A stretch of 64,000 nt of DNA from positions 124,001 to 188,000 of the forward strand of contig CAWAUR010000015.1 in assembly GCA_963785255.1 (NCBI GenBank). The letters run 5' to 3'. Below, in pieces: positions 50,273-58,869 of this stretch. This DNA is from Bog-159 sp963785255. GTDB taxonomy: Bacteria > Acidobacteriota > Terriglobia > Bryobacterales > Bryobacteraceae. Numbering within the stretch: position 1 is the first letter of the stretch; every line of letters starts with the position of its first letter. Both the position numbers and the translations under genes were made by a program. The notes under the pieces are model-generated. The model was not told the origin of the DNA, searched no databases, and saw only the letters and a list, made by a program, of their open reading frames with translations.

Positions 50273-51394
50273 CTTGCCGCATACTTCTTCGTAATACCGC
50301 TCGTACAGCGGGATGATGCGATCGGTGCAGAACCGGTCGGTGGCCGTGCGGCGGGCCGCTTGCGAAACGCGCGCGTGCAGCGCCTCGTCGTTCACTAGCG
50401 CGGTTACGCGCGCGGCCTGCGCGGCGATATCGCCCACCGATTCGAGGTAGCCATCCACGCCGTGGGTGATCAACTCAGGCACGCCGCCCACGCGCGTCGC
50501 CACCGGCGGCACTCCGCAAGCCATGCCCTCGAGCGCGGCTAGTCCAAAGGACTCCAGTTCGCTGGGCATCAGCAGCACGTGCGCCAGCGGGATGATGCGC
50601 TCCACGTGATTCTGCTTTCCCAGAAAGGTCACATGTTGTTCGACGCCCAATTCGCGCGCCAGATGTTCGGCCGGAGTACGTTCCGGTCCGTCGCCCACCA
50701 TCAGCAGGTGCGCCGGCGCGCGGCGCACGACTTCCGCCAGAATCCGGATGCAATCGAGCACGCGTTTTACCGGCCGGAAGTTCGATACGTGGATTAGCAG
50801 TTTCCGGTCTGCCGGCGCATAACATGCCGCCATGGCTTTCTCCCGGTCCGGCTTATAGACATCGCAGTTGACGAAGTTCTTGATCACGCGGATCTCATTG
50901 CGTACGCCGAAGACATCCACGGTCTGCCCGCGCAAATAATCGCTGATGGAGGTAATGCCGTCCGATTTCTCAATGGAAAACTTGGTGATCGGAAAATACG
51001 AGCGGTCGACGCCCACCAGCGTAATATCGGTGCCGTGCAGGGTGGTGATGAAAGGCAATCGCCGGGCGCCAGCCAGCATCTGTTGGGCGAGCAATGCCGA
51101 GATGGAATGCGGGATGGCGTAATGCACGTGCAGCAGATCCAGGTTGTGAGACTCCGCAACATCCGCCATATGCGAAGCCAGCGCCAGACAGTAAGGCGGA
51201 TATTGAAAGAGCGGATAGTCGGAGACTTCCACTTCGTGATAGTGAATCCGCGGGATGCCGGGGTCCAGCCGGATGGGATTCGCATAAGTGATGAAGTGCA
51301 CGTTGTGGCCGCGGTTGGCCAACTCCAGGCCTAACTCCGTGGCCACAATGCCGCTGCCGCCGTAGGTCGGATAGCAAGTGATGCCGACGTTCAC
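50267..51394 (-). CDS. bshA: N-acetyl-alpha-D-glucosaminyl L-malate synthase
   Basis: A 375-aa GT4 glycosyltransferase beginning MNVGITCYPTYGGSGIVATE, the BshA signature. It also has HVHYAIPHSISALLA, the donor-site block KRVLDCIRILAEV, and the LLMPSELESFGLAALEGMAC segment with the E-x7-E pair (split). BshA joins GlcNAc to malate in the first step of bacillithiol synthesis. bshB and bshC are not adjacent. The presence of bacillithiol in Acidobacteria is known from gene content; here it is inferred from this one gene. Confidence 0.9.
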   Translation of the reverse strand: MNVGITCYPTYGGSGIVATELGLELANRGHNVHFITYANPIRLDPGIPRIHYHEVEVSDYPLFQYPPYCLALASHMADVAESHNLDLLHVHYAIPHSISALLAQQMLAGARRLPFITTLHGTDITLVGVDRSYFPITKFSIEKSDGITSISDYLRGQTVDVFGVRNEIRVIKNFVNCDVYKPDREKAMAACYAPADRKLLIHVSNFRPVKRVLDCIRILAEVVRRAPAHLLMVGDGPERTPAEHLARELGVEQHVTFLGKQNHVERIIPLAHVLLMPSELESFGLAALEGMACGVPPVATRVGGVPELITHGVDGYLESVGDIAAQAARVTALVNDEALHARVSQAARRTATDRFCTDRIIPLYERYYEEVCGKL

Positions 51395-51518
51395 AGTGTC
51401 AGGCTACCATGGCAGGGCTTCTGTGGGGCGGACGATCGGTTTGCGTCGTCTGGCCGATTTTCGACAAAGCGGCAGGGGCGGAAAAACCTCTCCCGTGGCT
51501 GGTGGGCAAGTTCGGGTA

Positions 51519-51640
51519 GTGGGTTAATTTGCTTTCGTGGGGCGGGCAATTCTGCCCGCAGCCGGCTTCCAGCCGGCCTGGCCGCCTGAAAAGGCGGCTG
51601 CGGCCACGATTGGCCGCCCCACAAAAGCAAATTGACCCAC
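51519..51640. repeat. 122-bp nested palindrome
   Basis: Outer arms GTGGGTTAATTTGCTTTCGT and AAAAGCAAATTGACCCAC are near perfect; next inward GTGGGGCGG/CCGCCCCAC, then internal hairpins GGGCAATTCTGCCC, GCCGGCTTCCAGCCGGC and CCGCCTGAAAAGGCGG. No coding capacity. It looks like a small non-autonomous mobile repeat. A related half (GTGGGGCGGACGATCGG) is at 51424. Confidence 0.85.
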
Positions 51641-51662
51641 CTGCCCCACGGCGGCAAGATCG

Positions 51663-52603
51663 TCACGAGGCGCTTGCCGCGGCGCTCATGGCCTTGCCCT
51701 GCGCGATTCCGAGCTTCTGCATTCGATAAAGCAGAGTCGTGCGTGCGACACCCAGCCGTGCGGCCGCGCCTTCCCGTCCGCCCACCACACCGTTGACCTC
51801 GCGCAACACATGCAGAATATGATTTCTTTCGACATCCGCCCAGCGTACCCGTGGCACTCGGTGTATCCCGTTTTACCAACGGTTTCAGTTCACACGGCGG
51901 AAGGCGCAATTCGGGACCCGGACTCATGATCACGGCGCGTTCCACCAGATTCTGCAACTCGCGAATATTTCCCGCCAATCGTGGACCCGCGGGATATCCA
52001 TAAGTTCGCTGGGGATGTGATTAAATCTTACTGGCAAAGTGCCTCACCAGGAGAGGAATATCTTCGCGACGTTCCCGCAAGGGCGGCAGTTCGATGGGAA
52101 AGACGTTCAGCCGGTAGAACAAATCGGCGCGGAACCGCCCTTCATCGACCATTTGCGCCAAGTCCCGGATGGTGGCCGCCACCACGCGGACATCCACGCG
52201 AATGGTGCGGGCGCCGCCCACCCTTTCAAATTCCTTTTCCTGCAGAACCCGCAAGAGCTTGGGCTGCGGTTCAAGCGGTATGTCTCCAATCTCGTCGAGG
52301 AAAAGCGTGCCGCCATTTGCCAGATGAAAGCGGCCGGTGGTCTGCATGGTTGCGCCCGTGAAAGCTCCACGCTCGCGCCCGAAGAGTGCGCTTTCGAGCA
52401 ATCCGGCCGGCACTGCGGCGCAGTTCATGATGATGAACGGCCCGCGCGCGCGCCGGCTTTCCTCGTGGATGCTCCTGGCGACGAGTTCTTTTCCGGTGCC
52501 CGTCTCGCCTTGGATCAAGACCGTCGAGTCGGCCGGCGCCACCATTTGAATCGAGTGCCAAATGAATCAGCTCAGCGACCGCTGCCGTATATTTACCCTC
52601 CAT
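51663..52603 (-). pseudogene. Broken sigma-54-dependent activator
   Basis: Pieces of one NtrC-like regulator in different frames. GKYTAAVAELIHLAL, then after a shift near 52550 the AAA+ domain: Walker A GETGTGKE, the sigma-54 contact loop GAFTGA and Walker B LFLDEIGDIP, up to FASKI and an in-frame TAA at 52021. The same frame resumes GNIRELQNLVERAVIMSP, having lost the segment between. Another shift near 51860 leads to the Fis-type helix-turn-helix (GREGAAARLGVARTTLLYRMQ). The sensory N-terminus is absent. It cannot make a working regulator. Confidence 0.85.
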
Positions 52604-52753
52604 CTAACCCGCCAGTTCCGGCGGTAGGCTTTGCCTTTCCTTGATCTTACTCGCGGGCATCTAAGTGGGCATCCCGCGATTGGATGTTTTTTAACTACCG
52701 ATATGGACGGGTAGCCAAGTAAACCTATCGTGGTATCTGGAGATTAACTGCCC

Positions 52754-52760
52754 GCGGCTG
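52754..52760 (+). repeat. Target-site duplication, left copy
   Basis: GCGGCTG directly outside the left inverted repeat of the insertion sequence; identical to 54593-54599. Confidence 0.75.
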
Positions 52761-52785
52761 GGGGTGTGCGACATAAAAGTGACGA

Positions 52786-54081
52786 TCACGCGCGGCGGGC
52801 CTCCCAGTAGTCCTCAAAGCGACCATTGAGTTGGCAGCATCGCAGGGCCAGGATGGCGTTGGCCGCGCGTACAGTCCAGAACATGCCGGACAGCTTACAG
52901 CGGGAACCGATGACGGTCTTGCAGCCGGCCTCTATGACACCCGAGCCGACAAACAGGTGCTGGCTGCGGAATTCGGGGTAGCGCATCCGCGCGGCGTTGG
53001 CTTCAAAGTAGTGGGCCGTGGTGCGGACGGCTTCGGCCAACTCGGGATGGGATGAGTCGATGGACCGGAGGGCGGCTACCAGGTCTTCGATTTTCCCTTT
53101 ATCCAGCATGTCCTGATGAACCATCATCCAGCGTCTCTGTTCGGCTTCTTGGTTGAGGTACAGCTTGCGTACCAAGTCCCACAGATGTTGGCGGGCATGA
53201 TAGAGGTCGACGATCTGAATGGCGCCGGGAAAGTATAGAGCGACGATATTCCAGATCCATTCCGCTCCATCGCCGATCACGACTTTCTTTGCGGCGCGGC
53301 TCCATCCGCGCTTCCAAGCTTCCAGATAGATCCGCTTGCCAAATTCTTCGGCAGTTTCAATGGCGGCGACATAGGTGGTCGAATCGGGATCGCGGATGGC
53401 ATAGCCCTCCGCATTCCAGGTAGTTTGGGTGAACACGCAGCCCACTTTGACGTCACGATGGCGGGCCGGATTTCCGTCCTTACCCTGGCGGCCCACCGTT
53501 TCTTTCTTCACCACCGGTATGCCGGTGGCATCTATTTGCACACAGAGAATCGGTATCGGCTTTCCCAACACGATGGGCAGATCCAGTTGCTTGGCCCGCT
53601 GAATCTCGGCCTTTTCGCTTACAGCGATATCCTGCCCAATGCCCTCCGCGGTGCGCTCCACATTCTTGGTCGTCACCTCCAGGTCGGCCAGCAGTTGGAT
53701 CTGCTGGCGCCCGCGATCAAAAGGGGCCTGCTGACCTACCAGAGCCAGCATGCGGCGCACCCCGGGGGAGAACTCCGTGTTGACGATGTCCAGTTCGACA
53801 TCGGCAGGGAATTGGCCGTTATGGCAGTCCGGGCACAGGTAGTAAGGCCGCGAGGTTTCCGCCGGGCCTACGGCGGTGAGGATCGGCTTGGAGCGCAACT
53901 CCCGATAACGCGTCTGGTGGCCGCAAGCGCAAAGAATGTTCCGTTGGTGGGAAGCCGGGGCTGGGAATTGCAACAGTTGGCTTAGGGCGGCTGCCCCGGC
54001 TCGATGCAGGGCCGCGCGCATGGCCATTTCCAAGGCTTCCAGCTCCCAACGCCCCGTCTTGCGGTGGGCGCTGAAGACCAC
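52786..54081 (-). CDS. ISKra4-family transposase
   Basis: A 431-aa DDE transposase. An N-terminal zinc-finger-like region has CACGHQTRYRELRSKPI and CPDCHNGQFP. Catalytic residues: D184 (CVQIDATGIP), D271 (VVIGDGAEWIWN) and E384 (GSGVIEAGCKTVIG). LYHARQHLWDL and the CKLSGMFW segment are typical of this family. It ends just inside the left inverted repeat. Full length, so probably active. Confidence 0.9.
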   Translation of the reverse strand: MVFSAHRKTGRWELEALEMAMRAALHRAGAAALSQLLQFPAPASHQRNILCACGHQTRYRELRSKPILTAVGPAETSRPYYLCPDCHNGQFPADVELDIVNTEFSPGVRRMLALVGQQAPFDRGRQQIQLLADLEVTTKNVERTAEGIGQDIAVSEKAEIQRAKQLDLPIVLGKPIPILCVQIDATGIPVVKKETVGRQGKDGNPARHRDVKVGCVFTQTTWNAEGYAIRDPDSTTYVAAIETAEEFGKRIYLEAWKRGWSRAAKKVVIGDGAEWIWNIVALYFPGAIQIVDLYHARQHLWDLVRKLYLNQEAEQRRWMMVHQDMLDKGKIEDLVAALRSIDSSHPELAEAVRTTAHYFEANAARMRYPEFRSQHLFVGSGVIEAGCKTVIGSRCKLSGMFWTVRAANAILALRCCQLNGRFEDYWEARRA

Positions 54082-54095
54082 GCGTAACAGTTGGT

Positions 54096-54497
54096 CTACT
54101 TCGCGCGTGACTTCCTTTTGGATGGCTTCGGCCGTTTTTTTTCCTGGGCCGACGGCGCGGTCTCCTCTGCCGGCCGCAACTCGCAGATCTGTTCGTTAAC
54201 GTCCAAGAGTTGTTCGCCCAGTTCCCGGAAGCGCTGGCATTCGGCGACCTCGCGCTGCGCTTTGGCCAAACTGGCCGGAGAGGGAAACGTTTCGGTGACG
54301 GTCTTGCCTTTCACTTTGCGGGTCAGTCGATAGTAGGGGCCATGGCCGGGATCGCCGGTCCGATGGCAATGACAGTTCGGATTTCCACAACGGCCACCTG
54401 TTCCGGTAATGGAACCAGAGCGCATATCACCCAACTGCGCGATTTGGGATTGCACGGCGTTGCGACGGCCCTCCAGATCAACCAAAGAATCGGACAT
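54096..54497 (-). CDS. DUF6788-like accessory protein of the IS
   Basis: A 133-aa protein encoded just upstream of the transposase inside the element. It has a central Cys/His cluster (GRCGNPNCHCHRTGDPGHGP), a LTRKVKGKTVTETFP strand pair, and a helical basic C-terminus (KKRPKPSKRKSRAK). Such small ORFs accompany transposases in ISKra4-type elements. The Cys/His pattern suggests nucleic-acid binding; its job in transposition is not established. Confidence 0.75.
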   Translation of the reverse strand: MSDSLVDLEGRRNAVQSQIAQLGDMRSGSITGTGGRCGNPNCHCHRTGDPGHGPYYRLTRKVKGKTVTETFPSPASLAKAQREVAECQRFRELGEQLLDVNEQICELRPAEETAPSAQEKKRPKPSKRKSRAK

Positions 54498-54592
54498 GTA
54501 CAGCCTCCTGATGGCCTAGCGTATCACTACGCTAGGTTTACGGCCACAAAAAAAGAAAACTCGCGAATCGTCACTTTCATGTCGCACACCCC

Positions 54593-54599
54593 GCGGCTG
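54593..54599 (+). repeat. Target-site duplication, right copy
   Basis: GCGGCTG directly outside the right inverted repeat, identical to 52754-52760. Confidence 0.75.
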
Positions 54600-54628
54600 T
54601 AACACCATTGACATATTCGCACTTGGTC

Positions 54629-55729
54629 TTAATGGTTTTGACCGGCCGTAGCGGTGGCCAGCGCCGCGCTCTTGGAGTCGATGACGGCCATCAAATCGTT
54701 CCAGGACTGCACAAACGATTTGGCGCCTTCGTCTTGAAGTTGGGCCGCCAGGGCGTCGACATCCATGCCGGCTTTGGCGAATTCGGCCAGCACCTGCTCG
54801 CAATCGCCGCCGTCCGCCGGCATGATGGCGTCCAATGAGCCATGGCCGGCCAGAGCTTTCAAGGTACTCTCCGGCATAGTGTTGACCGTAAACGGCGCCG
54901 CCAGGGCCTTGATGTAAAGTATGTCGGACGCCTGCGGGTCTTTGGTTCCCGTGCTGGCCCATAAGAGCCGCTGCGGCCGCCCGCCGGAATTGAATATGCG
55001 CTGCCATTGTGGGGAGGCCAGCAAGGCGCGATAGGCCTGATACGTTCGCTTGGCAATGGCGATGCCAAGTTGATCGCGCAGTTTCCCGGGCGTCTTGCCC
55101 ATCACGGCCACGTCCCAACGGCTGATGAACAGCGAGGCTACCGAGCCTACATTGGGATTCAGCCCCGCGTCGATGCGACGTTCGACTCCGCGCAAGTATG
55201 CCTCGGCGGCGGCTACGTACTGCTCGCGCGAGAACAGCAGCGTAACGTTGATGGGTACACCGGCAAAGATGGCCTCCTCGATCGCCGGCAAACCTTCCGG
55301 GGTGCCTGGAATCTTGATAAACAGATTGGATCGTCCGCCGCGTGCGTGCAAATCCTTGGCAGCGGCCAGAGTGCTCGGTGTATCGTGGGCCAGCAAGGGC
55401 GATACTTCCAACGATACCCAGCCGTCCACGCCGTCCGTGCGATCGTGGGCGGGCTGAAACAGGGCAGCCGCGCGGGTGATATCTTCCAGCGCCAGATCAA
55501 AGAAGAGCGCCTCGCCGGATGTGCCGTTTCTCACCTTTTCGCGAATGGCTGCGTCGTAAGCCGTGCTGTTCTTGATGGCGTGATCGAAGATAGTCGGGTT
55601 CGAGGTAAGCCCGGTTACAGATAGTTCGGCGATATAGCGCTCGAGCGTACCGCTATCCAACAGGTCGCGTGTGATGTTATCGAGCCAAATGCTCTGACCA
55701 AGATTGTGGAGCAACTGTGTAGCTTTCAT
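54629..55729 (-). CDS. tal: Transaldolase
   Basis: A 366-aa enzyme of the longer transaldolase group found in Actinobacteria and Acidobacteria (compare Mycobacterium tal). It starts KATQLLHNLGQSIWLDNITR, has the substrate block SNPTIFDHAI, and the Schiff-base Lys in SNLFIKIPGTPEGLPAIEE with VPINVTLLFSREQY following. It transfers dihydroxyacetone units in the pentose phosphate pathway. The insertion sequence has landed about 30 bp past its stop codon, leaving the gene itself intact. Confidence 0.93.
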   Translation of the reverse strand: MKATQLLHNLGQSIWLDNITRDLLDSGTLERYIAELSVTGLTSNPTIFDHAIKNSTAYDAAIREKVRNGTSGEALFFDLALEDITRAAALFQPAHDRTDGVDGWVSLEVSPLLAHDTPSTLAAAKDLHARGGRSNLFIKIPGTPEGLPAIEEAIFAGVPINVTLLFSREQYVAAAEAYLRGVERRIDAGLNPNVGSVASLFISRWDVAVMGKTPGKLRDQLGIAIAKRTYQAYRALLASPQWQRIFNSGGRPQRLLWASTGTKDPQASDILYIKALAAPFTVNTMPESTLKALAGHGSLDAIMPADGGDCEQVLAEFAKAGMDVDALAAQLQDEGAKSFVQSWNDLMAVIDSKSAALATATAGQNH

Positions 55730-56366
55730 ATTCTCATCTCAGCACATTCGTGCGGCGCGGTTTGTGCGCAAGCGTACGAAGCACCTCTCCCCGACAGTCG
55801 CGACGCGGTAGGTACGCGGCGCAGTAGCTTCTGAGCCGCGCGCGTGAGCAAGCGGTTCGAGCGGTCGGTAAGCGAACGGCCGTTCCATTCGGCGAAGCCG
55901 AAGACGGCCGGTGTGCCGACCTCGTAAGGGAAGATAGATATTGGGACAGAACAGGCACGCGCCTTTTCCCCATAGGCGCACGGGTCTTCAGCGGTTCCCC
56001 TCGCGGACACCACGCCGGCAACTGCCTTGGCAATGGTCTCACCATAAGCTGCAAGATCGTCGGCGGGCGGCCGGCACACACCCGGTGGTCTACCCTGCAG
56101 CAGCAATGCGATGCCGAACACTGCTCGCGGCAGGAGCAGGGTAATTCCTGGCAACCCGCCAGGGAACGCGGAATATAACCGTGCAGCGGGCTCGCTCAGT
56201 TGGCGCTATCGAAAACGCATCTGAGTGTAGTGTCTACTCAAGTTCGATATTGCGCTTGCCTAGTTTTTCATGAAATTTCGCGGGCCGCAGGCCCTCCCAA
56301 ACAGACCACAAAATACGATGGTCTGCCCACCCGCCCGCATTATCTTGTTTTGCAACCGACAGCCCG
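55730..56366. other. Gap with degenerate repeats
   Basis: About 640 bp. 55780-55890 holds decayed fragments of the family A arms (CCCCGACAGTCGCGACGCGG, TGAGCCGCGCGCGTGAGCAA). 56299-56330 has GACCACAAAATACGATGGTC, related to the repeat at 21420. A minus-strand frame (55726-56154) is open but largely repeat-derived and unrecognised, so I do not call it. Confidence 0.5.
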
Positions 56367-57542
56367 TCACGCCCAAACGGACGGCGGAACTTCGATGTCG
56401 TCGGCCGGCACCAGCGTGTTCACCGAAACATGCGGCCAGGTGAGTCCGGCGAAATTCAGCAAGACCAGTTGCGTATACTGAATCTGCGTGAACTTCACCG
56501 TGATCTCACGCGGCATTTCGAGTTCATACGGCGGCCTGACGGAGAATGTCGGCACGCTCTGGCCAGGTACGCTGGGCTTGCCTTTGATCCCGTAAGGCGG
56601 TTGGCCCGGCCTGAAGGGCGGCACCAGAATCACCTCCTCCACGGTCTCGATCCAAAAGACCGCCGTCATCTGCAAAGCCTGCGCGTTTGGCTTGGCTGCG
56701 TTCGCCTGGCCCAACAAAAAAGCGATATTGTCGGTGCCCCCGCCGAACAGGTCCGGAGGCGGAGGCGGGGCGGTGGAAATAACGATCGCAATCGTCTCGG
56801 TGATCTTCTGTTTGCCGATGTGATTGCGAAGCAGCGTGTTTGGATCGTCCAACATGGCTTGTGTGATTGTGCCGGCGCTGATGAAGCTGGTAAGATCCTG
56901 CGGAATCCGGGGCGTGCCTTGGTTGGTAGCGGTCTGGCTGGGGAAGGTGACGAATTTCTGCGGGTTCGATCCCGTGACAAACGGGGTGATGTTGACGGGG
57001 GCTATGGTCGGCGGCCCGCTGATGCTCGCCGAAGTTCCCTGAGCTTCAATGGTTGTGCCGTGCGGGATGGACGCCATCCGCACCAGTGTTACTCCTTCCG
57101 TGGGAACAGTGGTAGGTGGAACTATCATCCACAATCCCGGCTCCACGTGAATTCCGGTCTTTTGGCCATGGATGGTGATGTCGTTGATCGTTTGGAGATA
57201 AGGCACTCCGTTGAGGAAGACGTCGCCCTGCGGCGTGGTCCCCCGGTTGGGAACCGCGCCCAGACTTGGCGAGAAGGATAAGCTTTCGGAGGTAAGATTC
57301 AGTTCCAGAACGTTGTCACTACTTGGAACGAGTGTAGGCAGGGCCGTGGGCGTCGCGGTGTTATCGGGCCGGAAGATAGTATTGAAACCGTTGCCCACCC
57401 AATCTCCCACAAACGCCGCGAGCGGACCGAGAGTTGGGGGTGGCGTGGTGGGGACGACCACCTTGTGTTGCGCGGGAACCTCTCCGAAGAGGAAGTCGCC
57501 GGGCAACGATATGTGCGCTCGAAGTTTGTTTGGATCGCTCAT
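56367..57542 (-). CDS. Conserved-looking beta-rich protein, unknown
   Basis: A 391-aa soluble protein. Near the N-terminus LGPLAAFVGDWVGNGFNTIF recalls the start of nitrobindin/lipocalin-like haem-binding barrels. The middle is Pro/Thr rich (VVPTTPPPTL, APVNITPFV), and the end has VFWIETVEEVILVPPFRPGQ and FTQIQYTQLVLLNFAGLTWP. No signal peptide. The resemblance to nitrobindin covers only the first part and is weak; the family is otherwise unknown to me. Stands alone. Confidence 0.6.
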   Translation of the reverse strand: MSDPNKLRAHISLPGDFLFGEVPAQHKVVVPTTPPPTLGPLAAFVGDWVGNGFNTIFRPDNTATPTALPTLVPSSDNVLELNLTSESLSFSPSLGAVPNRGTTPQGDVFLNGVPYLQTINDITIHGQKTGIHVEPGLWMIVPPTTVPTEGVTLVRMASIPHGTTIEAQGTSASISGPPTIAPVNITPFVTGSNPQKFVTFPSQTATNQGTPRIPQDLTSFISAGTITQAMLDDPNTLLRNHIGKQKITETIAIVISTAPPPPPDLFGGGTDNIAFLLGQANAAKPNAQALQMTAVFWIETVEEVILVPPFRPGQPPYGIKGKPSVPGQSVPTFSVRPPYELEMPREITVKFTQIQYTQLVLLNFAGLTWPHVSVNTLVPADDIEVPPSVWA

Positions 57543-57658
57543 TTGTTAGTCCTCGATTATAGCCTCGTCTCAGCAAGCGAGGCCGTTGGAAACTCAACGG
57601 CCGGTGTTCCTGCCTACTGGTAAGAGTGACTCTAGCATGTAAAACATTTCATGGGAAG

Positions 57659-57740
57659 CCGTTCCCTGACGGTCGGTGCGCCAGGGGAGAAATCTTTACC
57701 GAGCCGCGACCGTCAGGGAGTGCCCCATGGCCCTGCGGGC
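57659..57740. repeat. Family A repeat (copy 8) with GCCCCATGGCCCTGCGGGCC tail
   Basis: Left arm GCCGTTCCCTGACGGTCGG and right arm ACCGAGCCGCGACCGTCAGG around a short loop, followed by the same GCCCCATGGCCCTGCGGGCC tail as copy 2. It directly precedes the MscS gene. Confidence 0.85.
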
Positions 57741-57786
57741 CACCGTTGCGCGCCCGCGTGCAGACGAAAGCGCGCGCGCGGGTATG

Positions 57787-58869
57787 ATGGAAGCTAAGAT
57801 GAGCGGACTAGCCGCGGTTCCACATTTTCTGGCGTATCACTGGCAGCAATTGATCGTGCCCTTTGGCGTGCTCGCGCTGACCCTGGCTTTGGGCTACCTG
57901 GCGAAACGGATCGTGGTGCGGCTGTTGCGTCCCTGGGTGGCGGCCAGCAAGACGCCTACGGCCCAGATCGTGACCGACGCCCTGAAGGGTCCCTTCATGG
58001 TCTGGGTGCTGATCCTGGGCACGCATCTGGCAATGCAATCGTCGGACCTGCCGTCCAAGACCACTATGTGGATCGGGCGCGCGCTGCTGGTGCTATGGAT
58101 CCTGTCGCTTACCAGCATCAGCGCGCGGCTGGTGGGCGATCTCATCCGATGGCATGGCAGCGGCATTCCGGGAGCGCTGCCTGTAACCACGATCTCGCAG
58201 ACGCTGGCGCAGCTTGCGGTGGTGATGCTGGGGCTGTTAGTGCTCCTGAATTTGTTGGGGATCTCGATTACCCCGATTCTGACGGCCTTGGGAGTGGGCG
58301 GCCTGGCTGTGGCGCTGGCCTTGCAGGATACTCTGTCGAATCTGTTCGCCGGTTTCTATATCGCTGTCGCGCGACAGGTGCGGCTGGGCGATTATATTCG
58401 GCTGAATACCGGCGAGGAAGGATATGTTACCGACATCGGCTGGAGGAGCACGACCGTAAAGGCGCTGGCGAATAACATGATTATCATCCCGAATAGTAAG
58501 TTGGGACAGGCGATCATAACTAACTACTATCTGCCGGAGAAACGCGTGAGCGTGTCGATCCAAGTGGGCGTTTCCTCGGATAGCGATCCCGAGCGGGTAG
58601 AGCGCGTGCTACTCGAAGAGGCGCAAGCCGCGGCGCGGGAGATTTCCGGCCTGGTGGCAGATCCAGGGCCAAGCGTGATGTTGGATCCCGGCTTCGGAGA
58701 CTGGTCGCTGAACTTCACGGTGGGATATACCGTGGAGGAATTCAGCGATCAGTTTCGTGTGCGGCATGAGTTGCGGAAACGAATTTTGAAGCGGCTGCGG
58801 AACGAGAAGATCGACATGCCGTATCCCACGCGGACCGTCTATTTGCACGGGCAGGGGGACGCGGGATGA
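57787..58869 (+). CDS. MscS-family mechanosensitive channel
   Basis: About 360 aa. Four to five membrane helices (LIVPFGVLALTLALGYLAKR; MVWVLILGTHLAM; LLVLWILSLTSISA) are followed by the pore-lining segment LTALGVGGLAVALALQDTLS with NLFAGFYIAVARQVRLGDYI, the MscS hallmark, and the cytoplasmic beta domain (WRSTTVKALANNMIIIPNSK). It opens under membrane tension to release solutes. Starts at 57784, 57787 and 57799 are all possible. Overlaps the next gene by 4 bp. Confidence 0.88.
   Translation: MEAKMSGLAAVPHFLAYHWQQLIVPFGVLALTLALGYLAKRIVVRLLRPWVAASKTPTAQIVTDALKGPFMVWVLILGTHLAMQSSDLPSKTTMWIGRALLVLWILSLTSISARLVGDLIRWHGSGIPGALPVTTISQTLAQLAVVMLGLLVLLNLLGISITPILTALGVGGLAVALALQDTLSNLFAGFYIAVARQVRLGDYIRLNTGEEGYVTDIGWRSTTVKALANNMIIIPNSKLGQAIITNYYLPEKRVSVSIQVGVSSDSDPERVERVLLEEAQAAAREISGLVADPGPSVMLDPGFGDWSLNFTVGYTVEEFSDQFRVRHELRKRILKRLRNEKIDMPYPTRTVYLHGQGDAG

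Larger units (their letters stand above)
52761..54592 (-). mobile_element. Complete ISKra4-family insertion sequence, 1.83 kb
   Basis: Terminal inverted repeats of 26 bp: GGGGTGTGCGACATAAAAGT then GACGAT at the left, and the complement at the right with one mismatch. Flanked by 7-bp direct repeats GCGGCTG (9 bp if CC is counted). It carries two minus-strand genes, a small DUF6788-like protein and the transposase, both intact. The conserved ends, duplication and intact genes point to a recent insertion. Confidence 0.9.

Noticed and set aside
55726..56154. Minus-strand frame upstream of tal
   Set aside because: Its second half is made of degenerate repeat arms and the first half shows no family; start and composition are poor.
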